This document shows, one piece after another, positions 1-14,700 of a DNA stretch of 64,000 bases. Made by a program: the position numbers and the translations under genes. The stretch covers positions 1,294,627 to 1,358,626 of the forward strand of contig CAADRB010000003.1 of NCBI GenBank assembly GCA_900708905.1, written 5' to 3'. Source of the stretch: Hymenolepis diminuta (Eukaryota; Platyhelminthes; Cestoda; Cyclophyllidea; Hymenolepididae). Each line of letters starts with the position of its first letter. The stretch's first letter is position 1. The notes beneath the pieces are model-generated. The model saw only the letters and a list, made by a program, of their open reading frames with translations. It was not told where the DNA came from and made no database searches.

Positions 1-160
1 ATTAGCCTACAAAAGCGAGAACTCAATAATGACAGGGGAATACCTTAGTGGTAGGGTTTTCTCCAAAATTCTGCAAGGCAAAGACCTTGAAATTTAGCAC
101 ATTTTTAAAATTAGGCGAATTTTATGGATAAGTAACAATAAATTGTTAACTTAGTTTTTC
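1..160 (+). repeat. dispersed repeat family R3, copy 1
   Basis: Starts ATTAGCCTACAAAAGCGAG and contains TTCTCCAAAATTCTGCAAGG and a TTTAGCACATTTT block. Diverged relatives are at 17770-17920 and 38290-38420. It is cut by the window start. Confidence 0.5.
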
Positions 161-554
161 TTGGATGAAGATTATTAATTTTTATTCAACACCTCCCGGC
201 GAAAGTCGTTTATCCCTTCTTTTGAACGTAGGATCCACCTTGAGACACTTTCGGGGTGTTCTGAAGCGTGCGGAGTAACGGTCGGGTCGACGATTGCACT
301 GGGTCTCCGGAGTTACGGCATTATAAGGCGGAGGAGGTTATACGTGTCCAGATAAACCTCCGTTGGATTCGTTTTTGGTTTAAAAATTAAAGCTGTGTAC
401 CTAGAACGGAGATTTTTGTGATGAAGTGCCCTGATTTGGGTACCGACATGGGGCGTCGTTCGATAACTTAACTGTAAAGGAATAAGAGTCTCTTCCACGG
501 TCTTCTTCCCTTATGACATTTTAAGCTGCCTTTTCACATTGTCAAAAATTGCTC

Positions 555-850
555 ATCCTGAGCATTGAGATATTAAAAGAGAGGCATTTAGACGACGAAA
601 AAGTCCTCAAATCGAGTAAAAGGAAACTGGGTAAGGCTTCTGGACACATAACCTGACTGGCGAATACTCGATGGAGACTGTTAATGAAGGTACCGGTGGT
701 GGCAGACTTAATGTGTATAACCTCAGGCCACTTTGAATGCTAATCAACAAAGATTAGATAGGGGATTGCTCAGATGGGCGCAGCAAGACTAACATAAATG
801 GGAGACCAAAGAAGGTTAGCTTGGGAACAAATGAGATCTTGATTATAAAA
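555..850 (-). repeat. dispersed repeat family R2, copy 1 (decayed coding sequence)
   Basis: Aligns along its length with 16872-17182. Shared blocks include AAGTCCTCAAATCG, CGAATACTCG, GGAGACTGTTAAT and GAGATC. On the minus strand the frame reads NQDLICSQANLLWS then APIxxI, interrupted by stops. The matching frame in the other copy is HQDLTCSQFKVHWSHTDVS, so a common protein-coding ancestor is likely. Confidence 0.6.
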
Positions 851-2040
851 AGAAAGAAAATATACTTCAACGAAAGTGGATGAAACTATTTACGAGCGAT
901 TGGATTAGAAGAACATTACTAATGAAAAGAACTGTCTGAAATTAGAATTTCAACTCGTCTCGAATCTTCATAAAAATTCGTATTAGTAGAAAATTCGAAT
1001 TCAACCATTAATATATTTTCAATAGGGGTGCACTTCGGTTGCTTTCTCAAAGCAAAATTTACATTTTCTATAAATTGAATGAAAGACTATCTGCAAATAT
1101 TTAAATAAGTAGAACATTTAATAAGCATTATTGTATTCATATATCATACTGAATAAAGACAAATTAGAATTCACTTTCCTCTGCGTCGACCGTGGGGAAC
1201 ATTTGTAGCAAATGATCGAGAAAAGCAGTCCTGGATGTCTCCCTTTCATCTGCAACTTTATCGTTGTTGGTGGTCTAGTTAGAACACGAATTCAGTTCTT
1301 TAGAACATATATTGACCAACAGATATGTATCACCCTCCCATAGAAGGGTAAGAAAACGCATAACAATGCTTGTACTAATAATTTGAACCGTAATGCCTGT
1401 AAGAGGGCAAGTGATAATTAAGGTACAGTATTAGGAAGGAGAGTCCGCTACACACCACGGACTCGGATATTTATTAATCAACTGTCTCATATTTGTAAGA
1501 AGAAATCTGATTGCTCACGGTTAAGTTCGAAAGTGTCGACGGCCAAATTGTTTATATATTTTACGTTCGACATTTGAAAATTCAAGCATGACAATACCTG
1601 ACCAACTGCTAGCTATTGAAAGTTGAAAGTCTTAGAAACAGGCATTTACTTACTTGTTTTCTTTAATGACCGCAAGAACGGCCAACAGCTGCAATACTTA
1701 CGTTAAATATTGATCCATGGCCAATAATTAAGCGATCAGGCTTCTAGATAACTTGTACTGAAGTTCAACCAAATAGCGCTGAAGAAGCATTCTTATTGAC
1801 CTAGTATCTTGGCTTAATTAAACTGAATACGTCATTAATAAAAGCCTATGCATTTCGAAAATTTTTATCTAGGTCATTACCAATTACCTCAACCTCACAA
1901 TGGCGCTCGAAATATTTGTCCCTGCTGCAACCTCAAGTTCCCCTTGGAAAACTATTGGTGTCCTCATGTAGCTTATTTTAATTAGTGGAATAAAATAATT
2001 GAGTGAGCGCTTCTAGGGTTCAGTTTCTCCGGTCAGCGAT

Positions 2041-2240
2041 GTCCGGACCCATCCCATCTGTTTATGCCACCCCTTTCCGTGAAACTGTATAAAGCCCCCT
2101 TTTAAACACACAGAAGGGGGGAGGGGGAGGGGGACAGACACAAGCTTTTCATTTATCGGTTGCTATGCATCCCTCTCATCTCCTCCGTCCCTTATCTCTC
2201 CCATACTATCTTAAATCCTCCGTGTAGTTTATGCAACCAG
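2041..2240 (+). repeat. sequence resembling the LTR-like segment at 57.99 kb
   Basis: TATAAA at 2088-2093, a CACACA run, then a long G-rich purine run at 2116-2133 and a pyrimidine-rich stretch to about 2215. Order and spacing match the 57990-58080 segment, including a related stretch upstream of the TATA motif. No primer-binding-like sequence was seen here. Confidence 0.25.
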
Positions 2241-5200
2241 TGTTAGCTCAACAGCTTCCTCAGAATTCACTATCATACATATTTAGAATAATAAGTCAAA
2301 ATTATTATTATTTATTCTGACCAAGGTAATTTTGCATTTACAAAATATACCACGTAATAAAGCAAATTACATACATTTCGTGCTCCATAACTGATTTGAT
2401 CTTCTCTTCTCGGGTAGTTTACCGTTTCCTATCTGATAAGTCTATTTATTATTATGCTCCATTTACAACAATAATGTATATGAATTTATTCGAATAAAAG
2501 TGAATTAAAATAAGCGGGAATTAAAAGGTAGAGAATAAAGAGAGAACGACTTGGAGGCGAGAGGAACGTCACTGAGTTCTAGTTGTGCATAGGGGTAACA
2601 TCTTCATCGTTCCTTTCGTTTCGTTCAGCTACATTGGGGAACCACGGGTTGTTCGGCAATGAGAGGGCTGTAAGGTATAGAACACAAAAATCAATAGCGT
2701 CAAGATTATTTAAAAAGTTATGTCCTTCATAATTCCACAAATCAAACCTTCATGGTTCGAGTTGTTTGTGATCGCGAACCAAAGCGTCCTTTTCGGTCTC
2801 AACATGGTAGATACTTCTGCCATGTTGCTTGGTAATTATAGCAGCTGTTCATTGATGATTTAAACGATAGTTGCGGACATTCACAAGACCGCCCACACTA
2901 TATCCGGAACGCAAAGTTGTTTTGATAGTCACATTTCTTCGCATGCTGTCCTCAAATTCTGACCTCTAAATCACGCTGTGGGGGTGAGAGATGTTTTTAG
3001 GTCGATCGATTGGAGCAAAATATAGAGTCCGTAACGATGGTTTCTGGTATAGTACGAATTAAAAAGAGTTTGTTGAGGTTAGTGATGATTGATCTCCTTC
3101 AGTTGGTCAGGAGCCGAATCCTGAGAGAATCAGGTTTAGACGATTGAGTAGGAATAATAGGATGAAGGATTTCGGCATTCGGTTGCATCCTCTCACGAGA
3201 TTTTCCGCATTTATAGGTTCGAGAGTAGGTGTCTGAGAACTGGATAATTCGAGGTCATCGATCCAGTCTAGGCTCACGAGGTTGATAGTTCGATCTGGAA
3301 CGTAGCACCTCTTGATGAACTCTGCTACTGGAGTGTGACCTCGCATCGCATCGATCTGTAGAGTCGCACAGCATCACCAGAAGCCCAAGATATTTTAAAG
3401 GAATAATATGCAGCTTTGAGCTTCCAAGTTTCCCTCATACCTGAAGAAGACGATAATAATATTGGAGCCAGTGTCGATAATAGCTCTGCTCCACCTAAAT
3501 TAACGCTCTCTTGTTGTTCGGGTTCTGCCTCATTGAGGTGTTCGCAAAAGATTCTCTTTTACCTTCTTTGTGGCCATTTTTGTTGCAGTTGTGAAAGCGT
3601 TGTAGGTAAGAGTTCTTGCAGGGTCACTATATTGTTGGAACTGTTACTGTGCAGAAGGGTGAATGCTCACATGGTCACAAATTGTTGGTGTATCGACTAA
3701 TGCTAAGGCTATCACAAATAACAGACAACCACTGTCTTCAAGTCAGAAAGCCAAGCCAAACGGCAATGAAAACTCTAGGAGAGAGAAAATGGACAAAGAT
3801 TGAAAGAAGGCTAAGGGAAGGAACGAAAAACGGTGCGGGAATCGAGCGTCTGCACCGCTAGTTTTGTGATTGATTTGTCGTTGGATTTTGCATACAAAAA
3901 TTGAGTTATCGCAAAAGAGACAAGTATAAATTGCTAATCAATATTCTCTAACTGAAACGATTGAAAACAGTTAAAGCAAAGGCAAAAACATGAACATGAT
4001 TTTTTACTAAAACGAAAGTAGAGGGACGATGATCATACCTGCGTTTTTCACATAATCTTCAAGATCCTTTGTTAATGTTGAGGGACTCATCTAACTGACG
4101 ACGTTTCTCAAGAGTGTGGAGAGTTAGATCTGAATATCCACGTAATTCGTTCGTATTGTCATTTAAAACTATCTGCTCTTCCTAGTTGGTTAACTGTTAT
4201 TACGTTGAAAGAGATCTATCGGGACCACATCGATCGAACAGATGGAATAAGTCAAGTCAGTCATGTTGCCAGATCAGTTCGGAGGTGGCAGACAGGCTAC
4301 CCCCAATTTATTTATAGGTAAATTAGGTTTATATACAAAATATTGTTGGAGTCTAGGCTTAATGATAGACGCCCGTTTAGGTATCTATGTCCAAACACGC
4401 AGGCACACAGCGGCATCGTCTGTGGATACTGCAGCGAAGATCTTATCTCTAGTCAATCATCTCTAATCGCTAGATGATGATAGACATATGCTGGCTATGG
4501 CATTAACCGACTCTTAAATTTCGCTTAGTTATTGATAAGTCGAATTATATTATGAGCCATTTTCAATAATAAACCATTTTCTCAAATCTGTATACTGTAA
4601 GGACCCCAAAATGCATTAAATTGTGATGCAAAAATTGGTAGAAATGTCATTTACTGTAAAAAGATGTTAATAAATACCTGGTGACCGGAAGCGAAAATGA
4701 GGTCATCACTAGAGGTGGTCCTGGTGAGGACATGGATATACAAAGTTGATAGATGTCAATCGACATCAACGAAGACACGAAAACTTTACACATAAAGTTA
4801 ATGCTTTCAATAACAAACTGTGGGCAGCTGCCTGGATCACCTCCGGACTATTTTAACAATATGAGAAACCTGATATATTCTCCCCATATGGCTGGTCCAA
4901 ATTACATTACAGCAATAATAATGTTTTTAAGCGCAAGAAAGTCTTGAATTGTCTCTATCGCGCAGGAACATAACTAAAAATAGTTTTTTTTTGTTGCTTG
5001 GATAAGATAAAAATAAAATTCCATGAGCTTATTCGGTTAAATTAATCCGCCGAGAAACATTTTGTTATAACTTATTTCCATCCGCTATTTTAAGCAGAAA
5101 CATTAAGGACTCAAATCACTTATTTTGAGTTGCAGAGATCATAACAGTATAAAATTATCCCACTGTGATTTTCTATGATGTATAAAATCCTTTAATTAAC

Positions 5201-5710
5201 GACAGCTTTTCAGTTAGACGGATGTAATATTACGGCTTTTATTCATCAAGCTTAATCCAATGATGTAATATAACTGATTAATTTTCAAATGTTTTTGAAA
5301 TAAGCACGTAAAATAAATAATCGAATTCAAAATTTAAAAACGCATTCAATAACTTATGTCAACTTTCAACAGTTTGTGATAATCAGTAAACAAACGCCAT
5401 TTCGAATAAACGGAACATAGGAAAATTACTGAATTAAAAAGAATTGATTATAATAAAGAATTTCATTCAGTTTGAAAAATGTAATTATGTGCAGTATGGC
5501 TTGAATGATTTACATATTACGCATAAATAATACCACTTATTAGTGTATGATCAGTAGGCAGTTGAAGGATTTTTCTGAAATGGCCTAATACAAAAAAATT
5601 TTAAAGCAATAAATAATGTAAATTATTCATGAAAAAATCTGTATAATCATTATCGGATCTTAACATGCATTAGTATGTGAAATTTTTCATAGATTTATTG
5701 TAATCTGGCT

Positions 5711-5719
5711 CCCCTACAG
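5711..5719 (+). promoter_or_regulatory. possible 5' UTR splice or trans-splice acceptor for the DDX46 gene
   Basis: A pyrimidine run ending in CCCCTACAG lies about 70 bases before the DDX46 start codon. It has the look of a 3' splice site, so it could accept a non-coding 5' exon or, if the organism uses spliced-leader trans-splicing as many flatworms do, a leader. No donor for it was found upstream. This is inference from a short motif only. Confidence 0.2.
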
Positions 5720-5789
5720 TTTGTTTTAATATACGTTAAATCTTGGTTCCATCACTCATTCGTTGCTGAACTGGTATTTATCTTCGAAA

Positions 5790-8700
5790 ATGGGAAGGTG
5801 AGATTTTCTCCAAGTTATAAGATATAAAATTTTTATACACCTTTATCTACATATATTTTCGTTAAATATAATAATTTTCCCACAGGTCGATACTTCAATA
5901 TTGAAGAATTCGCTTGGGTACCGTCAAAAATGATCGGCAGATGACTGATCAATGTAAGGTTCCGCTAATGATATTACTTTAGGCTCACTGTGACAACACG
6001 GAGGGATTTTAACTGATATGGAGAGAAATTTCGATTTATTCAATATTTATGCGAAATTATTTTTACTTGGCTTGATTCTAACAAAACTAATTGTGGGTTT
6101 TGTTCATCTTTCAGACGCGACCGTTCGCCCTATCGTTCGTCACGTAGACGCCGTTCGCGATCAAGATCTCACAGTACAGACCGACATCGTCGCCATAGGC
6201 ACCACAGACGCGATCGTGATAGGTCTCGTAGTCGTTCTCCTACTCCTTCCAGATCATCCCGCCATCACAGAAGTTCAGAACTCGCCAGTTCTTCAACTAA
6301 CTTCCTCGGTTCGTTGCTTGTTAATTCTTCTCAAAAGGAGTCAAGAAGTGACCGAGTTTCTTCTATTGCTCTGGAAGCTCTTTCCAAACTTAAAGCCGGC
6401 ACAAATGGTTCCTCTGGTCTTGAAGGTGCATTAATACTTGATGGGACATTGGATAAAGATGAGGCACAAAAACGATTAGAAATAGAAATGCAGAAGGTAA
6501 ATAAATCGAGGTTTTTTATTTGATAAGATAGTAGCATATTTTCTAATTAATAGGTCTTTTGGTCCGTTTTTACCGGACACGTTGCACTACTATTTGGGTG
6601 TCTGATGGCATCGGAATTAAAGCTCTTATGTACATCGAATGAAAGTTATATTTCAAAATTGTAAGTGTAGTTAAAAAGGAAATATTTGCAGTTCTCATTG
6701 CTTATTCTAATCTGTGTCTAAATTATATCTAAACTTCCTAACATTAATGAAGAGCCTTACGGTACAGAACTTAGACAATAGGCCCATCATTTATAAAATA
6801 ATGTCGATAGCCAGTCTACAGTGGAACGCTATATATGCTAGCCATTCATTTGCCATTATCGAATTGAGAGAAACACATATTCAGATTATGTTACTAACAT
6901 GAATTAACTAACTTCATTTCCACCTTTTTTTAGCGACGTGAGCGTGTAGAGAGAGAGCGTCGTGAGAGACGATTGAAGCAGGACGTGGTGACAGCCCACA
7001 GCAAGCTCCTCGACGGAATCAAAGTGCGAAATGTCAAAAAGTGGTCACTGGACGATGACGATGAAGATGACATTCCTCCACCGTCTTCCTCGGCTCTTAA
7101 AGACGATGCATCGGTGTCTAATGCTTCGGGGAAACAGGAAGAGGGGGATGAAATCGACCCTCTCGATGCCTATATGCAAGTGAGTACTCCATTAACCTGG
7201 TCAAAGTGGGTATGCAAGTGATATGTTTTATATTGAATTGTGATGGTCTATTTATTACTCAGAGACGGTAGAATGAGGAGTTTGACTAACTCCCTCTCTC
7301 CCCCTTCATGAACACTTACAGAGAACGGAATATGGCTCAGTCACTCTGGTGAATCCGTAAATCCTATTAGTTGTTATAGTCAGTACCTTGACCACTGTCT
7401 GCACCTATAATACGCATATTAACCTTGTAAAGTCACTGTAAGAGAAAAGGGAACCACATATTTCAGATATCCTCTTTATTTTGTTAAATAAGGTTGTTGA
7501 AGCGTTTTTTAGGTTTGGATATCAGTTCAGCTTTGATTACAAGTTGTCTTTTTGATAAAAGATCTTAAATCTATTGCCAATTAATTATTATAATGGGAAA
7601 GAAAAAAATTAATGCTGTCAATTTTCAATGCGTGTGGTTGTTTTCAAATCAGGAAGACGATGGATTCGCTGCAACCTCGTTTGACTGTTTTATCTATTTC
7701 ATTCCACGAAAAGGTGCAGGTATATTTAGATAAGACAAATATATTGTTATTGGTGCTATGAAGAATGCACTGTAGTAATAGGATAGATGAAAAATTTGCT
7801 AATCGCCCTACTAACTTCTCGGAACTTCATTTCAAACAAGGTTTGAAAGAGACGTACGAGAAGCTGATTATTTGTTGACAACAGTCGATACCCGCCTTGC
7901 AGCTAGCAAACTGAAAGCGTAAAAAGTATAAGAAAAATTCAATATGTGCAGAGGAGGGGTAATTAGTTGAGACAAAACGGTAAATAACATTAAGAAGAAT
8001 CAGTGGACAGAATGATTCTCAATGTGTAGAAAGCCTAAGGTTTAGCACTAAGCAACTTAAAAGAGCATCGTTATCTCTAATGCATTTCTATCTGCCCATT
8101 TATCTGTTACGATCCATTTATCGTTATCAATTTTTTCATTCCAAGGAGGTAAGCAAGGACGCCCATCAGCAAGTGGATGACGTCATCCTCGCACCCCAGC
8201 TGGTTCAAACTCCCAGCGGTCTTATTCAAGCTCCTGGACTTGTCGTCAATCCTCAGTTAGGATCAGGCAATGCTCTCTCCTCGACTAACCAAGAACTTGC
8301 AAAATCGCAGAAAAAGGTTGGTAGAGGTGAACTAATCCTGGATGAAGATGAACAGGATGAAGACATGTCCTATGTACGTTTCTTGAAATTAATTTTAAAT
8401 ATCCTATTTTTATTATCGAGGATGAAAAATATATAGTTTCATATGTATGCCTGTAGTACAGTGACCAACTTGCACGTCTACTAGAGGTCATGAGATCAGG
8501 TCCAGGATACCCTTCCTCTACCGAAGCTAAGGCTGTGAAAACTTCTAATGGGCTCAGGCACTTCTCAGTGTCATTTGTTACGAAGAAGTTGAAAGATTTC
8601 TATCTTATAATTGTAGAAGCCCTTTTCAACTGCGACTTATTGCGTGTTAGTTCATTCTTAATGTTAAGGTCGGCGAAAAGTTACTGGTCATTCCATAGTT

Positions 8701-11700
8701 TTTGTAGTTTTGATAAGATAAACTTTTAGTTATGGTTTGAATCATTTGATGAAAACTGTCTAAACTTCTATATCAGAGAATGGGGATTCACAGATTTCAT
8801 CATCTGTTGTTTAGAAAGTGTTATTGAAGTATTGTAATACTTCTCTTTTCGACCTGAGTTTCTTGCATAGCTAGTGATCTTATTCTTTGATCATAATGTC
8901 TTCTCAGGCCGGGAATTTCTCCTTTGAGTTTGATTTCAGCTTAGATTGGTTGTTTATGTGGGACTTAGTGGTTTTCGACTGATGATTTCGTTATCAAACA
9001 GTTTTTTTCCCAATCGCCTACTGCTCCGGAAAACAGTAGGCGATACTATAATTTGGAATATTTAATGGTAACATCGATTTCTGTCACGAGTTCGGTATCT
9101 TGAGTAAATTAAAATTTAATATTATATAGTTTGAACGATACAATTATTTCTCCCTCTTTGTTAGTATCCTGAACCAGAGGAGCGTATTACCATCGCAGAT
9201 GCTCTCGCGCAACTTCAAAAACGTGAGAAATTGGGTGCGGTTGACCACAGCAAAATTGACTATCAGCCTTTTACAAAGAACTTCTATGTCGAGGTTCCAG
9301 AAATCGGAAAAATGACAAAAGAGCAGGTCAAGCAGTATCGCCGGGAGTTAGAAAATGTACATTGTAAAGGTAAAGACTGTCCCAAACCTATCAAAACATG
9401 GGTCCAAGCCGGCGTATCGTCTCGTCTGCTAAACTGTCTTAAGAGGTAAGTTCATCACAATGCTTCACAGAAAAATCTAAGTCGAATTTAACCCCATTTT
9501 CATTCAGGGGTGGATTTGATAAGCCAACACCAATTCAGTGTCAAGCCCTTCCTGTTATCATGTCAGGTCGTGATATGATTGGTATCGCTAAAACAGGAAG
9601 TGGTAAAACTCTTGCTTTCCTCGTTCCGATGGTTCGCCATTTGGAACATCAGGCACCCCTAGAAAATGGAGATGGTCCAATAGCCCTTCTGTTAACCCCA
9701 ACTCGTGAACTGGCGCTCCAGATCTACAAGGAAGCTAAGAGGCTGGGTCAAACCTGTGGGTTCCGTTGTGTGTGCGTCTATGGAGGCACAGGAATCTCCG
9801 AACAGATTGCAGATCTGAAACGTGGTGCTGAGGTTATCGTGTGCACCCCTGGTCGAATGATTGATATGCTGGCAGCTAATGGGGGTCGAGTTACTAATTT
9901 GAGACGCACCACTTATGTTGTGCTTGACGAAGCGGACAGAATGTTTGATCTAGGATTTGAGCCCCAAGTGATGCGGATTGTGGACAATTGTAGACCCGAT
10001 AGGCAAACGGTCATGTTTTCGGCTACTTTCCCAAGACAGATGGAAGTGTTGGCAAGAAAGGCGCTTACTTCACCTATTGAGATTCAGGTTGGAGGCAGAT
10101 CGGTGGTGTGTTCCGATGTCACTCAGAAAGTGGTAAGTGATCTTTATTTTTGTGTTTATTTGCGCAACTTCAACCAGATCACGTGCTTTGAGTATGCTAT
10201 ATTTGGAGTGCTTCATAGTGATTTTTTAAAAAATCTTGTCTGAAATTATTGAGTTTTGAATGGTATATGGCGACAGCCTATAGGATTGATTTATTTCCTG
10301 ACGGCTTAGGTTTCAAAAAGTTCTTTACCGAATAAGTTTGTTGCATTGTGTTAGATCACATTTTTGATTTGTGTTGGAGTTGAGATACTTAACTTGAAAG
10401 TTTTCATAGTTGCTTTATTCATAAAATACTACTTCGTCATTCCGATATTATACAGTTGAGTATTGTGCAGTTAAACTACTCGGAAATCATATTGTGACTG
10501 TGAGTAGCGGCCCGGTTTTTCCTGACGGCATGGGTTCGAGATCTGAGAAAAATTTTTGAAAAAGTAAGTGTGAACCAAATAAATATAACTAAAATATTTA
10601 TAGAATGATATAGAATGAAAGAGCGTAAAGGTCTAAGAATAGAAAAGATGGTCAAATAAATATTAAGGGTACAAAGGCGAAAGAAAACGAGCATTTTTCC
10701 TTAATGACTAATTCCGTCTAATTGGGGTGGGATTGCGTTTCTAACTTCTCACTGGCGATGTATCTCATCGTTAAAATAGATTAAGTGAACCATAATATTG
10801 CTTTGCAATATGTTTAGGTATGCGCATTTTTCCTCCTAGGCTGTACTCCAAAATGAAGAAGAAAAGGTAATGAAACTTCTGGAACTCCTTGGCATCTATC
10901 AAGAGGAAGGTTCAGTCCTCGTGTTTGTAGAGAAACAAGAAAGCGCCGATGAATTGATGCGAGTGCTCATGAACTATGGCTACCCCTGCCTATCACTTCA
11001 TGGTGGTATTGATCAATACGATCGAGATTCTGTCATCACTGATTTCAAGAGGGGCAACATCCGCCTTCTGATTGCTACTTCTGTGGCTGCTCGTGGTTTA
11101 GATGTCAATGACTTGATGTTGGTGGTCAATTATGACTGCCCTAATCACTACGAAGACTATGTTCACCGTTGTGGGTAAGTGTTAAGGTAGATTAATTTTA
11201 TAATTTTTATTTAACGTCAGTTTTACTCATTAAAATTATAGTCTATGGTATGACCTATTTTGGGCTTTGAACCGCTAGGCCAGTAGGTAAAGAAATAAGG
11301 ATGAATTGTCTTGGATCGTTTTGATTCATTTAGGTATTTTGATTAGGGGTTCTTATTGTGTTTGTTTCTGATATTCTTTTTTAAGAATTTATAAAAATTT
11401 CACACGTTAGATCTTCACGTATATGGCTTTGGGTACCTGTTGTTCTGAAATAATTTCCTTAGAGTGTTCAATTGTTTGGTATTTATTTACAGGCTCAGAC
11501 TACTTCGAATTAAGTTCAGCATGATTTCGGAGTTTAAGTATTTATGTTTATATTTCAGCTTTCAATTTAGGAGTCAGATCATGAAGTTTGATTTTTGGGA
11601 CGTTAGTTCACAAGTATGATTCTCTTTGATGTCCTGACTTTTACTTATTGCTTGCCAATTTGGTTATTTTTATGCAACTAGGTAGTGAGCGAATCGTTTA

Positions 11701-14700
11701 GAGTACTTTTGTCGTACTCTAGGATATTCATTAAAAGTTTCTCATCTGAATATGTTCTTTAGTTTATAGTATGGGGAAATTTAGTTCCCAGTTTTATTAA
11801 ACCACTTTCCTCTTCTTCTGGTTTATAGACTATTTTTCAGAGCTCAAGCATCGCTCAAATATTTATATGAAGTATTATTTTACGACATGACTTTCGAATC
11901 TCATGATCCTTCTGCTTTCAAACCTACGGTCTAATTGATTTCTGAATTATAGTTGAGATATTACAATGTGAACGTAGTTGAGATAATCTTGAGTCTTATT
12001 CGTTAGAGCCGGTCTTATGGTGATCTGTAATACCGTTTTTTTAACAGTCGAACAGGTCGTGCTGGCAAGAAAGGTACCGCCTACACATTCATCACACCAG
12101 ATCAAGAAAAGAACTCCGTGGACTTGGTTAAAGCATTCAATGTCAGTGGTCAGATGGTTCCTGAGGATCTCTACCTCATGTTCAATTCATACAAGGAGCG
12201 TATGATGATGGTAAGTTAATATTGCGTTCTGTTATTTCATGGACTTTTAAGTATATACTGAATAGTATAAATTAGAGTATAATTCGAGCCCTTCGAATTG
12301 CAATTTAGGCAGAGAGCAAAAGGAGCTGTTCACATACTAAAAGTATTATAGGGAGCAGAATCGAATATATTTGACGTCTAAATTGAATTTAGAGATTCTC
12401 TAAACGGAATTTGTTATTAGGACACTATTTTTATCAAGTCCATTAAGATTAGCGATACCAGCGTTAAGCGTCAACTTGGGTAGGGAAAGGCATTCTGCAG
12501 TCGTTCTTGTGAGAAACTCGTATTTTAACAACACTAGTGTTTTTTTAGAATTAGCCGGCAGCGTCAATATCTTGACCTCTGACTTAGCAGGCATACATGT
12601 TGATCGCTGTACCATCTACACACTAGATTACCTGCGGAAATGAAGCATCTTCACTGATATACTATTGGCTAACCAGATAGCCAATCAATATCCTATTCCA
12701 GATAGTCCGTAAACAACTATCCTTTTATAATGAAGATGAGCAGTCGTCGTTTGAGCTACCCCTCTTCTCTCTTCGTTATCATAATGTGACTCAATGAGAA
12801 CATAAGTTCATGTTAATGCACCACCTGAACAATTGTTTTCTCTTAATTCTATAGGAAGGTAAAAAGGTCTACAGCGGTGGCAACTCAGGTTTCCGTGGCA
12901 AAGGCTTCCGTTTCGACGAGGTGGAAGCCCAAATGGCTAATGACAAGAAACGTTTCGCACGTGCTGCTCTCGGACTGGAGGATTCTGATGATGAGGGAGA
13001 TGGGGCTGGCGAAACTGGTGTCGACTGGGACAGTAAGATTGAAGACATGTTCAGTTCCAAACGCAAAGTGATTGACGTTGCTAAATCTGCAATAGTTGGT
13101 CAGAGTGGTGGTGAGAGCGGTAGCTCTAATGAACCGTAAGTATACTACTCGAAATCCATTTCTGTTAATCTAATTATCTTAATTAATTAATGCTGTCCAC
13201 AAATATTTCCTCAATTGTGTTGGTTCACAGGGTCGTGTTAATTATTTTATTTTAATTGTTATAAACTTTTGTTTATAATACTGCTCGTAAATTATAACAG
13301 TATAGAAGTGGCTGTTTGGTGTTTACTTCCAAAGTATGACACATTCTGTTGAACTTCCTTTTAAAACCCTTGGGAAAGGAATTTGTTCTAGACGTCTGTT
13401 TTCTAAGAAGAAATCTACTCCTGATCAGTGTATATTCCACAAACCAAATTCTTGGCACATGGAAGCATTCCATTGCAGTAAATATATTTAGAATATTAGA
13501 TGTAAGCGCGCAGTTCACTTTCTTGAAGCCTAGCAATAATCAACTCAGTCTTTAATGAGTACATTCTTTTTATTATTCAGTCTGGATCCCAAGATCGCTG
13601 CCCAATTGGAGTTAGCTCGTTTTAAAGCAAATCAAGTTGCTCTTCGAGGTGGTTTGTCCGCGATTGCGAAACCAGGGGCTGGTTCTATACCCAGTGCCAG
13701 TCGAACAGCTGCTGAGTTGGCTGCTGAACGTTTGAATGCCAAATTGGGCTACTCGAAATCGTCTTCAAATAATCCTGACTCTGACGACGAGAGTAATGGC
13801 AACTCCGGGGCTCCTTCTGGTGATTTTGTTCGAAGGTGAGTTGTACTTAACTAATTTGCTGTTCGAATACACCTAACGGAGAATAGGTTCCTTGGATATC
13901 TCTCGTTAAAGAAACTAGTAGTGTGCTAGATTGATTGTTACGAAAGTCCGGTTCTCATTAACTCAGTATCAGTATAGAAATAGAGAAGCGTTTCTTCACG
14001 AACGTGTAAGTGTTTGATAGCCCTCAGTAAAGGGTGCAGATTTGTAGTCAGTAACTGAGTCAATGGGGATTACATGTAAAGATTGAAGAATGTGGGGAAT
14101 AGTTCCCGAAGTTTAGCAGCTTAAACATAATTCTAAAGGTGAAATGAAGGAAGCACCTAAATGGAAGGTGGATGAGGGCATTCGGTTTTAGTCTAGTCTA
14201 GTATCTTAAGTGTCATATATTTACCATGATCTCAAATGGACAGGTTTTATTTCTTAATGACTTTCATACGCTGTCTTAAATGTGGGACTCATTAACTCCC
14301 TCAAACAACATCTCCGTTCTTATACTTACCGACACTGAGAATTCAGCAACTTTCCCTGTTTCTAACTGCAGAATACACTGGGTCTGGCAGTTAGGCGATT
14401 CTGAGATTGGGGTTTAGCCACCGCAGCCTTTAACGTTAACAGTTTACTATCTTGGAAATCGCGGTTAGCAGTAGCGAGGGTTTATCGAATGTCGGGACGC
14501 TGGTAGCTCTTTCTGAACCCTCAGCACTTTATATTCTCTTCCGATGTTACCCCAATCAAACTGTTTTACAGACATTCGATTATGTCATTCCTTAAGTAAT
14601 TATTGCTAACTGAAAGGATACTAATGTAATTCTAGCTGAAAATCCACAAAACATAGGACTAGAGGGGAAAATAAAAGCAAATTTAAAGATGTCGGAACTT

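Larger units (their letters stand above)
161..5789. other. intergenic region before DDX46
   Basis: Apart from repeat R2 (555-850) and the LTR-like stretch near 2041-2240 I see no gene. Short open frames at 3107-3346 (minus) and 3416-3861 (plus) have no recognisable domain, no supporting splice structure and ordinary lengths for chance. From about 4980 the sequence is very AT-rich. Confidence 0.6.

Noticed and set aside
3416..3861. Two overlapping open frames, one Cys/Ser/Leu-rich
   Set aside because: No domain, no splice support, and they overlap in different frames.
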